From Fibrisoma limi BUZ 3 (GTDB lineage Bacteria > Bacteroidota > Bacteroidia > Cytophagales > Spirosomataceae): 64,000 nt of DNA. Position 1 is the stretch's first letter, and each line of letters starts with the position of its first letter. Where the stretch lies: positions 34,671-98,670 of the forward strand of contig NZ_CAIT01000003.1 of NCBI RefSeq assembly GCF_000296815.2. Direction: 5' to 3'. A program made the translations under genes and the position numbers. Below are positions 1 to 8,121 of the stretch, in pieces. Below the pieces are notes generated by a model. The model had not been told where the DNA came from, searched no databases, and saw nothing but the letters and a program-made list of their open reading frames with translations.

Positions 1-725
1 GGATTGGCCTGCGCAATGCCCCCATTACCCAGAGCGTTGCGGCCGATGGCGCCATCGCGAACGGCACCATTGGACTGGGGTTTCAGGCGCTTAACGACCG
101 GATGGGCCTGTTCCAGGCAACGGGTGCGTACGGTAGCGTCGCATATCGTTTCAATATGCCTGCGCTGGCTAAACTATCGGTTGGCGTGCAGGGGGGAGTA
201 AGTGTGCTGCCGATTTATGATTTCACGAGTGCATCCAGCCTGAACCGCGCCGTAGGCAGCCTGAGCGTTGGTGTATATTACCAGTCGGATCGGTACTTCG
301 GCGGTATTTCGGCTCCCGAATTGATTGGCAAAGCGCTGAACCTGTCGAACCGGTTCCTGTACCAGAGCGTTCGGCCGATTATGTTCCAGGCGGGGGTTAA
401 AACGGCCGTGGCCGAAAACGTAGTACTCATTCCGTCGGTGCTGGTATCCGCGATCAGTGGTCGCCCCCTCGGGGTCGACGTAAACGCAAAGGCGTGGATC
501 AACGAGCGGTTTGGTTTCGGGCTGGCCTATCGCTACAAAACGCCCGGCCTGATCCAGACAAACTACGTCCACGCGACGGCCGAACTGCAACTGGGTTCGT
601 CGATCCGGGTGGGGTACCTGTTCTATTCGCAGACCCCCGAAAATCCCTACAGCACGTACACGCAAAACAGCACGCATGAGTTCATGTTCCGGTTTTCACC
701 CAATGCGTTAGGATTTTCGTATTGA
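1..725 (+). CDS. PorP/SprF-family outer membrane protein, 5' partial
   Basis: The reading frame is open from the first complete codon at base 3, so the start lies before the window. The visible 240 residues look like the C-terminal part of a PorP/SprF-type beta-barrel: alternating hydrophobic strands, a Gly-rich stretch before LGFQALNDRMG, the segment RFLYQSVRPIMFQAG, and a terminal aromatic residue (GFSY). Known members sit in the outer membrane and assist type IX secretion/gliding or are paired with large adhesins. The partner gene would lie upstream and is not visible. The family call comes from overall pattern and is fairly secure; the specific role is inference. Confidence 0.75.
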   Translation, partial: IGLRNAPITQSVAADGAIANGTIGLGFQALNDRMGLFQATGAYGSVAYRFNMPALAKLSVGVQGGVSVLPIYDFTSASSLNRAVGSLSVGVYYQSDRYFGGISAPELIGKALNLSNRFLYQSVRPIMFQAGVKTAVAENVVLIPSVLVSAISGRPLGVDVNAKAWINERFGFGLAYRYKTPGLIQTNYVHATAELQLGSSIRVGYLFYSQTPENPYSTYTQNSTHEFMFRFSPNALGFSY

Positions 726-755
726 GATGGGCGGTTATGCGTCGGAATTAGGCAT

Positions 756-788
756 TTTATCGTTTTATGGGTAACTTGGTACGATAAA
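756..788. promoter_or_regulatory. 8-bp inverted repeat upstream of the AAA ATPase gene
   Basis: TTTATCGT at 756-763 and ACGATAAA at 781-788 are perfect inverted arms 17 bases apart, ending 18 bases before the TTG start at 806. They could be an operator or a small hairpin in the leader. No function can be assigned from sequence alone. Confidence 0.3.
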
Positions 789-805
789 TCGTAATCTGAC
801 ACTAC

Positions 806-1921
806 TTGAAACCTCACGCTGAGCATTCCGGACAAGACCCTTTTCGCTACCTGACGGCCAGTAGTCGTACGCAAAATCAGCAGACGATTCAAAACCTGTA
901 TATCCCCAGCGATCTGGATCGGGAGTTTCCACTGGCTCCGCATTTTGTTCAGACGTTTGGCGTATACCCGAATTATCTGCATTTCAACGATGACTTCAGG
1001 CCGTCGGCCCGTGAACTGCTGGAAGGGCGTGGCTTTCTGCCGATCAATCACTCAACCCGGGTCAACGATGATGGCTGGCATATCATTGAGCGCATTTATC
1101 AGCATGAGGAGGGGGTAGTGCTGAAAGCTGAATTTGTCGGTGACCGCTTTTTCCGGCTGCATGGCTACTTCCGCGACGAAACGACGGCGCGGACGCTGCT
1201 GGATGGTGTGCAGGAGCACAAGTATGTTCACGAAGAAAACCAGACGCACATTTATCTGATCCAGAGTGGTCTGGGCGGTCTGCATACCGAGCGCGTTGAA
1301 ATCCTGCCGCCCGATATTGATCTGGAACTGCACTACAACGACGATTTCCCGCCCGTTCACGAGCGGCTGGTGTCGCTCCTGGCGCAGCCCAAGAGCAAGG
1401 GGCTGATTCTGCTACATGGCGAACCAGGAACCGGCAAAACTACGTACATTAAGCACCTCAGTTCGCTGGTCAGAAAGGACATGCTGATTCTGCCGCCCTA
1501 CATGACCAACTACCTGACCTCGCCCGAGATCATCCCGTTTCTGCTGGACAACAAGGACTCCGTGCTGATTATCGAAGATGCCGAGCGGATACTACAGGCC
1601 CGCGAAGCCGGTGGGGATACCAACAGTGTGTCGAATATCCTGAACCTGACCGATGGTCTGCTTGCCGACTGCATGCACATTCAGGTGATTGCTACGTTCA
1701 ACGCCAGCAAACACCTGCTCGATAAGGCGCTGCTTCGGAAGGGCCGCCTGATGGTTGACTATGCGTTCGGGAAGCTGACAGCCGCCAAATCGAATATGCT
1801 GCTGGCTCACCTCGGGCTGGAGCATCGTACCAATGAGCCGATGACCCTGGCTGATATCTTCAATATAGAAGAGCAAACCGTTTCGGGCGAACGGATGGAA
1901 ACGGTTAAAGTAGGGTTTTAA
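806..1921 (+). CDS. BCS1-like AAA-family ATPase
   Basis: 371 residues if translation starts at the TTG at 806; an in-frame TGA lies at 797-799 and there is no in-frame ATG before residue 226, so a TTG or an unrecognised start is required. Residues 1-190 match no domain I recognise. The C-terminal part is a AAA core: Walker A GEPGTGKTT at 205-213, Walker B VLIIEDAE at 253-260, sensor-1 ATFN at 297-300, and a DKALLRKGRL segment near 305-314 like the arginine-finger/sensor-2 region of BCS1-type AAA proteins. Substrate unknown; probably cytosolic remodelling. Its TAA overlaps the stop codon of the convergent thioredoxin gene. Confidence 0.85.
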   Translation: MKPHAEHSGQDPFRYLTASSRTQNQQTIQNLYIPSDLDREFPLAPHFVQTFGVYPNYLHFNDDFRPSARELLEGRGFLPINHSTRVNDDGWHIIERIYQHEEGVVLKAEFVGDRFFRLHGYFRDETTARTLLDGVQEHKYVHEENQTHIYLIQSGLGGLHTERVEILPPDIDLELHYNDDFPPVHERLVSLLAQPKSKGLILLHGEPGTGKTTYIKHLSSLVRKDMLILPPYMTNYLTSPEIIPFLLDNKDSVLIIEDAERILQAREAGGDTNSVSNILNLTDGLLADCMHIQVIATFNASKHLLDKALLRKGRLMVDYAFGKLTAAKSNMLLAHLGLEHRTNEPMTLADIFNIEEQTVSGERMETVKVGF

Positions 1922-2400
1922 TTCGTTGCGTCGGGTAGTGCCAGATTGGCTGCCTGCCGTCGTTGCCGACGTATAAACTTTCGCATGGTTGGCATCCGTA
2001 GCACCTGGTCAACCTGCGTCAGCATGGCATTGACGCCCGCGTACCCGACGGCCCGGTGCACCAATTCCCCCTCGGCGGTCAGGTAGAGCGCCGTCGGATA
2101 GCTTCTGACCCCGAATCGCCGGGCCAGTTCGGGTCCCTCGCCAATCTCGGCGTCTACCTGGTAGTTGATAAACGTTGCATTGAATTTTTCGCCAATGGCC
2201 GGATTGGGAAACGCTTCGCGGGCCATCTTGTGGCAGGGCGGGCACCAGTGCGTATGAAAGTCAATGAAAAGTGGTTTATGCAGGCGCCGGGCTTCGGCCA
2301 TAGCCGCGTTCCACGATCCATTGAAGAACCGGATGCCGACTGATTCGCTGGCGTGACCGGGATTCAGCAGGAGACAGAACAGAAGAGTAAGGCGCTTCAT
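1918..2400 (-). CDS. Secreted thioredoxin-family protein (WCPPC)
   Basis: I take the start at 2400 because MKRLTLLFCLLL begins a signal peptide; 160 residues. The mature part carries a thioredoxin-fold active site in HWCPPCHKM followed by the REAFPNP loop and the cis-proline segment RSYPTALYL. It should act in the periplasm as a disulfide oxidoreductase. It is a close relative of the thioredoxin-domain gene at 3636-4439 (both share the VGIRFF-GSWN segment before the active site and the AREAFPNP loop). Its stop overlaps the stop of the AAA ATPase gene, so the two transcripts converge head-on. Confidence 0.85.
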   Translation of the reverse strand: MKRLTLLFCLLLNPGHASESVGIRFFNGSWNAAMAEARRLHKPLFIDFHTHWCPPCHKMAREAFPNPAIGEKFNATFINYQVDAEIGEGPELARRFGVRSYPTALYLTAEGELVHRAVGYAGVNAMLTQVDQVLRMPTMRKFIRRQRRQAANLALPDATN

Positions 2401-2429
2401 ACACCAAAGGTAAGCAGCTACCTGCAACC

Positions 2430-2939
2430 TTACCCATTGGCTGACGGTTCCGTATGCGAATTGTTCTTTTGTGATTTGTGCCGATCCCGTTTTTCCTCCA
2501 GCTTTTCCTGGTGAATTTCTTCCGCTTCCTCAACCGAATGCGACTCCGACAGGCTGTCTTCCTGCTTTGCTTTCTGGGCCAGCCGACCGAAAAACTGGTG
2601 CAGGGCCAGCAGTTCGGCCTCGGTCAGGTCTTCAATGTTGAGCAGCCGATTGCTGGCTTTTCGGTTTACGGCGAGCAACTCATTCAGCTTGATCTGCATA
2701 GCCAGCGAATCCTTGTTCTGCGATTTCTGAATCAGGAACACCATTAAAAACGTTACGATGGTTGTTCCGGTGTTGATAACCAGTTGCCACGTATCGGAGT
2801 ACTTGAAAATCGGGCCTGTAATGAGCCAGATGATCACCGTCAGCAGGGCCAGTAGAAAGGCGGTCGAGGAGCCAGTGGCCCGGGTAGCGCGGGAAGCAAA
2901 CGTTTCGAAAAAGCGAGTGAAGCGATTATTAGTTTCCAT
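2430..2939 (-). CDS. Low-affinity iron permease family membrane protein
   Basis: 169 residues. Two hydrophobic segments (about 27-45 and 52-70) flank a short loop, with the family-like segments ITGPIFKYSDTWQL and GTTIVTFLMVFLIQ-Q-KD. These match the bacterial low-affinity iron permease (Fet4-like) family as I know it. The C-terminal third (from about residue 125) is charged and Glu/Lys/Ser-rich, probably a disordered tail. Iron transport by this bacterial family is weakly supported experimentally, so the name is a family label. Upstream lies a strong hairpin belonging to the next gene. Confidence 0.8.
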   Translation of the reverse strand: METNNRFTRFFETFASRATRATGSSTAFLLALLTVIIWLITGPIFKYSDTWQLVINTGTTIVTFLMVFLIQKSQNKDSLAMQIKLNELLAVNRKASNRLLNIEDLTEAELLALHQFFGRLAQKAKQEDSLSESHSVEEAEEIHQEKLEEKRDRHKSQKNNSHTEPSANG

Positions 2940-3020
2940 AAAGCAGTGTCAACGCATATGTGTTGTGTAAACGAAGGAAAAACCCTGGTTGGTAAAACAG
3001 CTCAAAAACGAGCCAAATAA

Positions 3021-3051
3021 CAAGAGCTAACTTATCGTAAGTTAGCTCTTG
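3021..3051 (-). terminator. Hairpin terminator after the split thioredoxin/TPR gene
   Basis: Perfect 14-bp arms (CAAGAGCTAACTTA and its complement) with a 3-nt loop. Read on the minus strand, the stem is followed by TTATTT, so it fits a rho-independent terminator for the gene ending at 3076. Confidence 0.75.
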
Positions 3052-3075
3052 ACTGTACCCGTGACCCTATGGCTG

Positions 3076-3648
3076 CTACTTCATGCTGGCCAGCGCTTGT
3101 TCGAGGAGGGTAGTATCATTGCCGGCCTTCTTTTCGAGAGCAATGGCTTCCTGCTGCACCTTTACCGCTTCATTTTTGCGGCCAAGCTTGTAGAGTAAGT
3201 GCGCGTAGGTATCCATGAATGAGCCGTTACGTTGTAGTTCCAGGGAGCGGGCCGACCACGCCAACGCCTGATTCAGATCGGTTTTGTCGGTAAGATTTTC
3301 GTAGTAAGACCAAGCCAGATTGTTCAACTGCGTAGCGGTTTGCATCGCTTCGGCGGTTTTCATCATGGCGGCCATTTGTTTATAGTCACCTGTGTGCTTA
3401 ACAGAGTCGGGCTGCGTACTGTCAAACTGGTTGAAGTTCGCTTCATCTTTTTTACGAATGATGTCGACGGGTGTAGCCATTAGCCGTTTCGCTTCGGGGA
3501 CTACCAGCGCTCTGTATTTATCAAACATACGGGTAGTCCCGTAAAACCCCACCCGCATGGCAGTGGCTCGTTCGTCAAGAGCTGTTGCAGGAATCTCGGG
3601 CCTAAACGCGTGGATGGCCTGTCGCTGGCCATCAATTACCTGTTGCAT
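3076..3648 (-). CDS. C-terminal (TPR-like) part of a split thioredoxin protein
   Basis: 190 residues, no signal peptide. The C-terminal half is helical and TPR-like: NLAWSYYENLTDK, ALAWSARSLELQRNGSF, DTYAHLLYKLGRKNEA-K. Nothing at the N-terminus suggests an independent protein. It begins with ATG inside the last 13 bases of the upstream thioredoxin-domain gene, in the -1 frame. The two together have the size and order (signal, thioredoxin fold, helical repeats) of a single periplasmic thioredoxin/TPR protein common in Spirosoma-like genomes, as far as I know. Either a frameshift has split the gene, or the second half is made by coupled reinitiation at the overlapping ATG. Confidence 0.6.
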   Translation of the reverse strand: MQQVIDGQRQAIHAFRPEIPATALDERATAMRVGFYGTTRMFDKYRALVVPEAKRLMATPVDIIRKKDEANFNQFDSTQPDSVKHTGDYKQMAAMMKTAEAMQTATQLNNLAWSYYENLTDKTDLNQALAWSARSLELQRNGSFMDTYAHLLYKLGRKNEAVKVQQEAIALEKKAGNDTTLLEQALASMK

Positions 3649-4439
3649 AGTTGTTCATTTTTCGTCGACACTGCTTGTTGCCAGCTTTTACCGATGATTT
3701 GCTGAAGCCCCGAAAAGACATCAGCACCTTGTTGCGCCGTGGCTGGTGCCTGCGAAAGCCGGGCGATTTCCTGTACCAGCTTTTCAAAATCGGCTGATTT
3801 GACCGACGTTATCGTTCGACTGTACCAGCCAATGTTTTTTTCGGAAAGCCGCTCGGCGTCTGGAATCGATTTGATATACTCGGCTACAACCGTTTCGTCC
3901 TGCCTTTCCAGGCTAGCCATTTTTTTGAGGTAACCGTATAAAAAATCAGCATCACGCTTCCCACTCTTGTATTCCTGCTCCCAGGCAGTGAGCGGTTTTG
4001 GGTCTTTGGCTTCTTCAATCGCTTTATCGGCTTCGGCCATCATTCCCTGAATACCCGTGTAGCCGCTGGTTTTATAAATTAGATTACCATCGCCTAACAC
4101 AAACAAGGAAGTCGGATAAGCATCGACAGCGTATTGCTTCGCAATCGTAACACCCTCGCCTTTCTCGGCATCGATCTGATAGTTGATAAAGCTGGCATTG
4201 AATTTCTCGCTGACCTGTGGATTTGGAAACGCTTCCCTGGCCATCAATTTACAGGGGCCGCACCAGGTTGTATAGACATCCACAAACACCGGTTTATTCT
4301 GCCGTTTGGCTTCGGCCAATACGTCGTTCCAGGAGCCTTTGAAGAAGCGGATTCCAACCGTATCGTCAGTCAATATGGGCGTACTTTGGGCGGTCAAAGT
4401 GGCCAGGCAGCAGGCCAGCGCGAGGAGGAAAGTTTTCAT
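3636..4439 (-). CDS. Secreted thioredoxin-domain protein, N-terminal half
   Basis: 267 residues with a signal peptide (MKTFLLALACCLATLTAQS). The thioredoxin fold spans about residues 30-140 with active site TTWCGPCKLM and cis-proline segment DAYPTSLFV. A helical region follows (about 150-260). The frame ends with a short foreign-looking tail (EQLCNR) at a TAA that overlaps the ATG of the next frame, so the gene is probably truncated by a -1 frameshift. The interval between the last in-frame stop of the second frame (TGA at 3655-3657) and this TAA contains no long homopolymer, which argues against a simple sequencing slip. Periplasmic redox role expected. Confidence 0.75.
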   Translation of the reverse strand: MKTFLLALACCLATLTAQSTPILTDDTVGIRFFKGSWNDVLAEAKRQNKPVFVDVYTTWCGPCKLMAREAFPNPQVSEKFNASFINYQIDAEKGEGVTIAKQYAVDAYPTSLFVLGDGNLIYKTSGYTGIQGMMAEADKAIEEAKDPKPLTAWEQEYKSGKRDADFLYGYLKKMASLERQDETVVAEYIKSIPDAERLSEKNIGWYSRTITSVKSADFEKLVQEIARLSQAPATAQQGADVFSGLQQIIGKSWQQAVSTKNEQLCNR

Positions 4440-4573
4440 GAACGAGAAGGTTTTACAGTGAAGAAGTGCGCCTAAGTGGCTCGTTTTAAATGTACTAAGG
4501 AATCACATACGATGGATTCGATTACATACGAATTTGATGAACTAATCGGCGGTAGCCCTTGTCTTTTTAGTGT

Positions 4574-6433
4574 ATGGCTAAATCACAAAAACCAACTGAT
4601 AATCCGACCTCTACGAAAGAATCTGAACTTTCCTGGCGCGAACGGTTTGCGGCCCTCGGTAACCTGCCTGCGTTCTTCCGGCTAGTCTGGGAAACCTCGC
4701 CCGGCCTGTTCATCGGCAATGCCGCTCTGCGACTGATCCGGGCGGCTATTCCGGCGGCTACGCTCTACATCGGTAAGCTGATTATCGACGAGGTGGTTCG
4801 ACTTAACCGCCTGCCGGGATTTGATGACACCAGTTATCTCTGGACGCTCGTAGCGGCTGAGTTTGGCCTGGCGATCCTGTCGACGGGCATCGGCCGGGCA
4901 GTATCGCTGCTGGATGGGCTGCTGGGCGATCTGTTTGCCAACCGCACGTCGGTCCGGCTGATGGAACACGCGGCTACCCTCGATCTTGAACAGTTTGAAG
5001 ATGCTACGTTCTACGATAAACTCGAACGCGCCCGCCGACAAACCACTGGACGGACAATACTGCTGTCCGGGGTGTTCGGGCAGGTGCAGGAACTGATTTC
5101 GGTAGGCTTTCTGGCGGCTGGTCTGGCCGTTTATAACCCCTGGTTGCTGCTGCTGATTCTGGTGGCCGTTACGCCCTCGTTCATTGGCGATAATTATTTT
5201 AATCAACGTAGCTACTCACTCTCGCGGAGCTGGACGCCCGAACGGCGCGAACTCGATTACCTGCGCTACATCGGGGCCTCGGACGAAACGGCCAAGGAGG
5301 TAAAAATTTTTGGTCTGTCGGGGTTCATCATCGATCGGTTCCGTAGTTTGTCGAATGAGTTTTTTCAGAAGAACAAACAACTGGCAATCAGCCGGGCCGG
5401 CTGGGGTGTGCTGCTCACCGGTCTTGGTACGGCGGGCTATTACGGAGCTTACGTCTGGATTGTGGCGCGGGCCGTCAACGGGCAGATTTCGCTTGGTGAC
5501 CTGACGTTTCTGGCTGGTTCGTTCCGGCAGGTGCGGGGTTCACTGGAAGGTATTCTGCTCCAGTTCAGCAGCCTGACGCAGGAAGCGATTTACCTCCAGG
5601 ACCTCTTCGATTACTTCGCCATCAAGCCGTTGATTCACTCGCAGGTGGATCGGAAACCGCTGCCGTTCCCCAGGCCTGTTCGGGAAGGGTTCGTCTTTGA
5701 GAACGTTGGGTTTAAGTATACCAACTCCGACCGCTGGGCCTTGCGAAACCTCTCGTTTACGCTTCATGCCGGTGAGAAGCTGGCGCTGGTAGGCGAAAAC
5801 GGAGCCGGTAAAACGACGCTTGTTAAACTTCTGGCCCGGCTCTACGACCCTGCCGAAGGACGTATCCTGCTCGACGGCCATGACCTTCGTGATTACGATC
5901 TGGATGAACTCCGGCGCAACATTGGTGTCATTTTTCAGGATTACACCCGCTTCAAGATGTCGGCCGGGACGAACATTGCCGTGGGTGACATCGACGAGCG
6001 AACCAACCAGCCACGTATCGAAACCTCGGCGCAGCGGAGTCTGGCTGATACGGTCATTGCCAAGCTGCCCGAGGGTTACGAGCAGCAGTTAGGCAAGAGC
6101 TTCAACAAAGGCGTCGAATTGTCGGGAGGGGAGTGGCAGAAAGTGGCGCTGGGCCGGGCTTATATGCGCGACGCTCAACTGATTATTCTGGACGAGCCAA
6201 CGGCCGCCCTGGACGCCCGCGCTGAGTACGAGGTGTTCCAGCGGTTTGCCAAGTTGACCGAAGGCCGCTCGTCGGTGATTATTTCACACCGGTTCAGTAC
6301 GGTCCGGATGGCCGACCGGATTCTGGTGCTCGAAGGTGGTCGACTCCTCGAAATCGGTTCCCACTACGAGCTGCTGGAGCAGGACGGTCGCTACGCGGAG
6401 TTGTTTGGCCTGCAGGCGCGGGGGTATCAATAG
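4574..6433 (+). CDS. ABC transporter, fused permease and ATPase
   Basis: 619 residues with ATG at 4574. N-terminal type-1 exporter membrane domain (about 40-345, with six predicted hydrophobic stretches), then a complete nucleotide-binding domain: Walker A GENGAGKTT near 407-415, signature LSGGEWQK near 516, Walker B LIILDEPT near 536, and H-loop ISHRFS near 569. This is the MsbA/LmrA-like half-transporter layout; it works as a homodimer or with another half-transporter. The substrate cannot be read from sequence and no accessory genes are adjacent. The small frame at 4476-4685 overlapping its start is not convincing as a gene. Confidence 0.92.
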   Translation: MAKSQKPTDNPTSTKESELSWRERFAALGNLPAFFRLVWETSPGLFIGNAALRLIRAAIPAATLYIGKLIIDEVVRLNRLPGFDDTSYLWTLVAAEFGLAILSTGIGRAVSLLDGLLGDLFANRTSVRLMEHAATLDLEQFEDATFYDKLERARRQTTGRTILLSGVFGQVQELISVGFLAAGLAVYNPWLLLLILVAVTPSFIGDNYFNQRSYSLSRSWTPERRELDYLRYIGASDETAKEVKIFGLSGFIIDRFRSLSNEFFQKNKQLAISRAGWGVLLTGLGTAGYYGAYVWIVARAVNGQISLGDLTFLAGSFRQVRGSLEGILLQFSSLTQEAIYLQDLFDYFAIKPLIHSQVDRKPLPFPRPVREGFVFENVGFKYTNSDRWALRNLSFTLHAGEKLALVGENGAGKTTLVKLLARLYDPAEGRILLDGHDLRDYDLDELRRNIGVIFQDYTRFKMSAGTNIAVGDIDERTNQPRIETSAQRSLADTVIAKLPEGYEQQLGKSFNKGVELSGGEWQKVALGRAYMRDAQLIILDEPTAALDARAEYEVFQRFAKLTEGRSSVIISHRFSTVRMADRILVLEGGRLLEIGSHYELLEQDGRYAELFGLQARGYQ

Positions 6434-6456
6434 TAGGTTTTACCAAATTAAGTACC

Positions 6457-6464
6457 TATTTTTG
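6457..6464 (+). promoter_or_regulatory. Bacteroidota -7 promoter element for the yefM-yoeB pair
   Basis: TATTTTTG fits the Bacteroidota -7 consensus TAnnTTTG exactly and lies 20 bases before the antitoxin ATG, giving a very short leader. A clear -33 TTTG is not visible. Confidence 0.45.
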
Positions 6465-6483
6465 TACGTAAATCGAAAAGATC

Positions 6484-6738
6484 ATGCAGGTAGTCAACTA
6501 CAGTGAGTTTCGGCGCTCAATGAAAGCTAAACTTGATCAAGTCAGTGATGACGGTGATATGGTGATTATCAACCGTAGCGAAAACAAGAACGTAGTCCTG
6601 ATTTCGCTGCGGGAGTACAACTCAATGAAAGAAACACTTCATCTGCTTGGCTCGGAGAAGAATAGGAATCGGTTGATGAATGCTGTTGACCGTGCTAATC
6701 GGGGCGAGTATGAAAGTCACGGGCTGATCGAGGAGTGA
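6484..6738 (+). CDS. yefM: YefM/Phd-type antitoxin
   Basis: 84 residues, the usual length. N-terminal Phd/YefM DNA-binding fold (VVNYSEFRRSMKAKLDQVSDDGD), the conserved VIINRSENKNVVLISLREYNSMKET core, and a C-terminal toxin-binding tail. It neutralises YoeB and, in known systems, represses its own operon together with the toxin. Two bases separate its stop from the toxin ATG. It is followed by a GAGGAG Shine-Dalgarno-like word inside its last codons that serves the toxin. Confidence 0.93.
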   Translation: MQVVNYSEFRRSMKAKLDQVSDDGDMVIINRSENKNVVLISLREYNSMKETLHLLGSEKNRNRLMNAVDRANRGEYESHGLIEE

Positions 6739-6740
6739 CG

Positions 6741-6995
6741 ATGGATTTATCGTGGGATAAAGATGCCTGGGAGGATTATATCTATTGGCAGCAAACTGAT
6801 AAAACGATTCTTCGGCGTATCAACGAATTGATCAAGGAAGCTTTACGGACCCCGTTTGAAGGAAAGGGTAAGCCAGAGCCACTTAAGGAGAACCTGAGCG
6901 GTTTCTGGTCGCGGAGAATTACGGATGAGCACCGGCTTGTTTACCGGGTTGACGCCCAGCGATTACACATTGTTCAGTGCCGGTATCATTATTAG
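6741..6995 (+). CDS. yoeB: YoeB-type mRNA interferase toxin
   Basis: 84 residues from the ATG at 6741, exactly the length of E. coli YoeB; I prefer it to the overlapping GTG at 6735 because GAGGAG lies a few bases upstream. The catalytic residues known from E. coli YoeB are all present at the same positions: Glu46 in GKPEP, Arg65 in EEHR-like DEHRLVY, and His83-Tyr84 in the terminal CRYHY. The toxin should therefore be active as a ribosome-dependent endoribonuclease held in check by YefM. A strong terminator follows at 7050-7080. Confidence 0.95.
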   Translation: MDLSWDKDAWEDYIYWQQTDKTILRRINELIKEALRTPFEGKGKPEPLKENLSGFWSRRITDEHRLVYRVDAQRLHIVQCRYHY

Positions 6996-7049
6996 TCGCG
7001 TCTGGTGCGTATTATACCGAACTCTCGAATTTGTCGATAGTGAATAAAC

Positions 7050-7080
7050 GAAAAAGCCCCGGCGCAACCGGGGCTTTTTC
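7050..7080. terminator. Bidirectional terminator between yoeB and carbonic anhydrase
   Basis: A GC-rich stem (AAAAAGCCCCGG / CCGGGGCTTTTT) with a 5-nt loop. A T-run follows on the plus strand and, symmetrically, on the minus strand, so it can stop both converging genes. Confidence 0.92.
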
Positions 7081-7084
7081 ATTA

Positions 7085-7729
7085 TTAATGCGTCTGCGTT
7101 TCGTCAATTCGGTACAGTTCCAGGTCGCGCAGCATGGCCTCCATGTCGATCTGGAGGTCATGCACCAGCCCGTTTTCGATGTCGTAGACCCAGCCGTGAA
7201 TCTGAATATCGCGGGTATCAAAGTAGCGGTGCTGCACAAACGACATCTTCATGACGTTCAGGCACTGCTCCCGTACGTTCAGGTCAACCAGCCGGCGGTG
7301 TCGGGCTTCTTCGTCGGTGATGGCGTTCAACTCGTCCCGGTGCAGGCGATACACATCCTGAATGTTCCGGAGCCAGATGTTGATTTTGCCAAAATCCTGG
7401 TGCGATACGGCCGCCTTAACACCCCCGCAGCCGTAGTGGCCGCAAACAATGATGTGCTTGACGCCGAGGTGCTCAACGGCGTACTGAATGACCGAAATAG
7501 CGCTGATGTCGTTGTTGGGGATAACGTTGGCGATGTTCCGGTGTACGAAAATGTGACCCGGCTCAACGCTCATGAAATCTTCGGGCTGTACGCGGCTGTC
7601 GGAGCAGCCGATATACAGGAATTCCGGGCTTTGGCCCTTGGCCATGCGAGAGAAATACTCGGGGTCTTTTTCCACACAGGAAGCCACCCACTTCTGGTTG
7701 TTTTCGAAAACCTGCTGATACAGTTCCAC
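7085..7729 (-). CDS. Beta-class carbonic anhydrase
   Basis: I start at a GTG (7729) giving VELYQQVFENNQKWV, which matches the normal N-terminus of the family; the open frame continues upstream to 7852 but that extension looks non-coding. 214 residues. Zinc ligands and dyad: Cys42-x-Asp44-x-Arg46 in CSDSR, and His98-x2-Cys101 in GHYGCGG. It interconverts CO2 and bicarbonate in the cytosol. A shared bidirectional terminator separates it from yoeB. The 392 bases upstream (7730-8121) contain no gene that I can support and presumably hold its promoter. Confidence 0.93.
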   Translation of the reverse strand: MELYQQVFENNQKWVASCVEKDPEYFSRMAKGQSPEFLYIGCSDSRVQPEDFMSVEPGHIFVHRNIANVIPNNDISAISVIQYAVEHLGVKHIIVCGHYGCGGVKAAVSHQDFGKINIWLRNIQDVYRLHRDELNAITDEEARHRRLVDLNVREQCLNVMKMSFVQHRYFDTRDIQIHGWVYDIENGLVHDLQIDMEAMLRDLELYRIDETQTH

Positions 7730-8121
7730 GTTGACAAAAATTAGTTGATACGAGTGATGGTTCAGTCCAATAGCAAGTTGGTGCCCGGCACCGCAGCCGT
7801 TGGGAGTTAATAGGTATAACCTGATACGGGTTTCAATGTTAGGAAGTAGCAATACGAATCAGAGAGGCTACACCCATCAAAGAAAAACGCGACCGAAAGC
7901 TAATTAAAAACAGATTAAAAATAGCATCTTCCGATCTACAGGTTCTTGGTGCCGGAACAGATGCCAAGATCTAGGAAGTTGGTGCTTAATAGATTGAATG
8001 TCGCGTAATACATTAAACGGCCGGTACTGAACAGACCAACTGGCAGGTGATATTGTGAAAGACAACGATTGATCGCGACAACGGCGGTAGTGAAGGAATT
8101 AATCAGGCAACTGTAAGTCGA
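7730..8121. other. Intergenic stretch, no gene seen
   Basis: AT-richer than its neighbours. It lies upstream of the carbonic anhydrase gene and downstream of the isomerase-like gene (both minus strand). I see no convincing coding frame, hairpin or repeat. Confidence 0.5.

Noticed and set aside
4476..4685. Small plus-strand frame before the ABC transporter
   Set aside because: It overlaps the transporter start in another frame, has no recognisable features, and a much better start exists at 4574.
6977..7744. 255-codon open frame on the plus strand
   Set aside because: It is antisense to the carbonic anhydrase gene and runs through the yoeB terminator.
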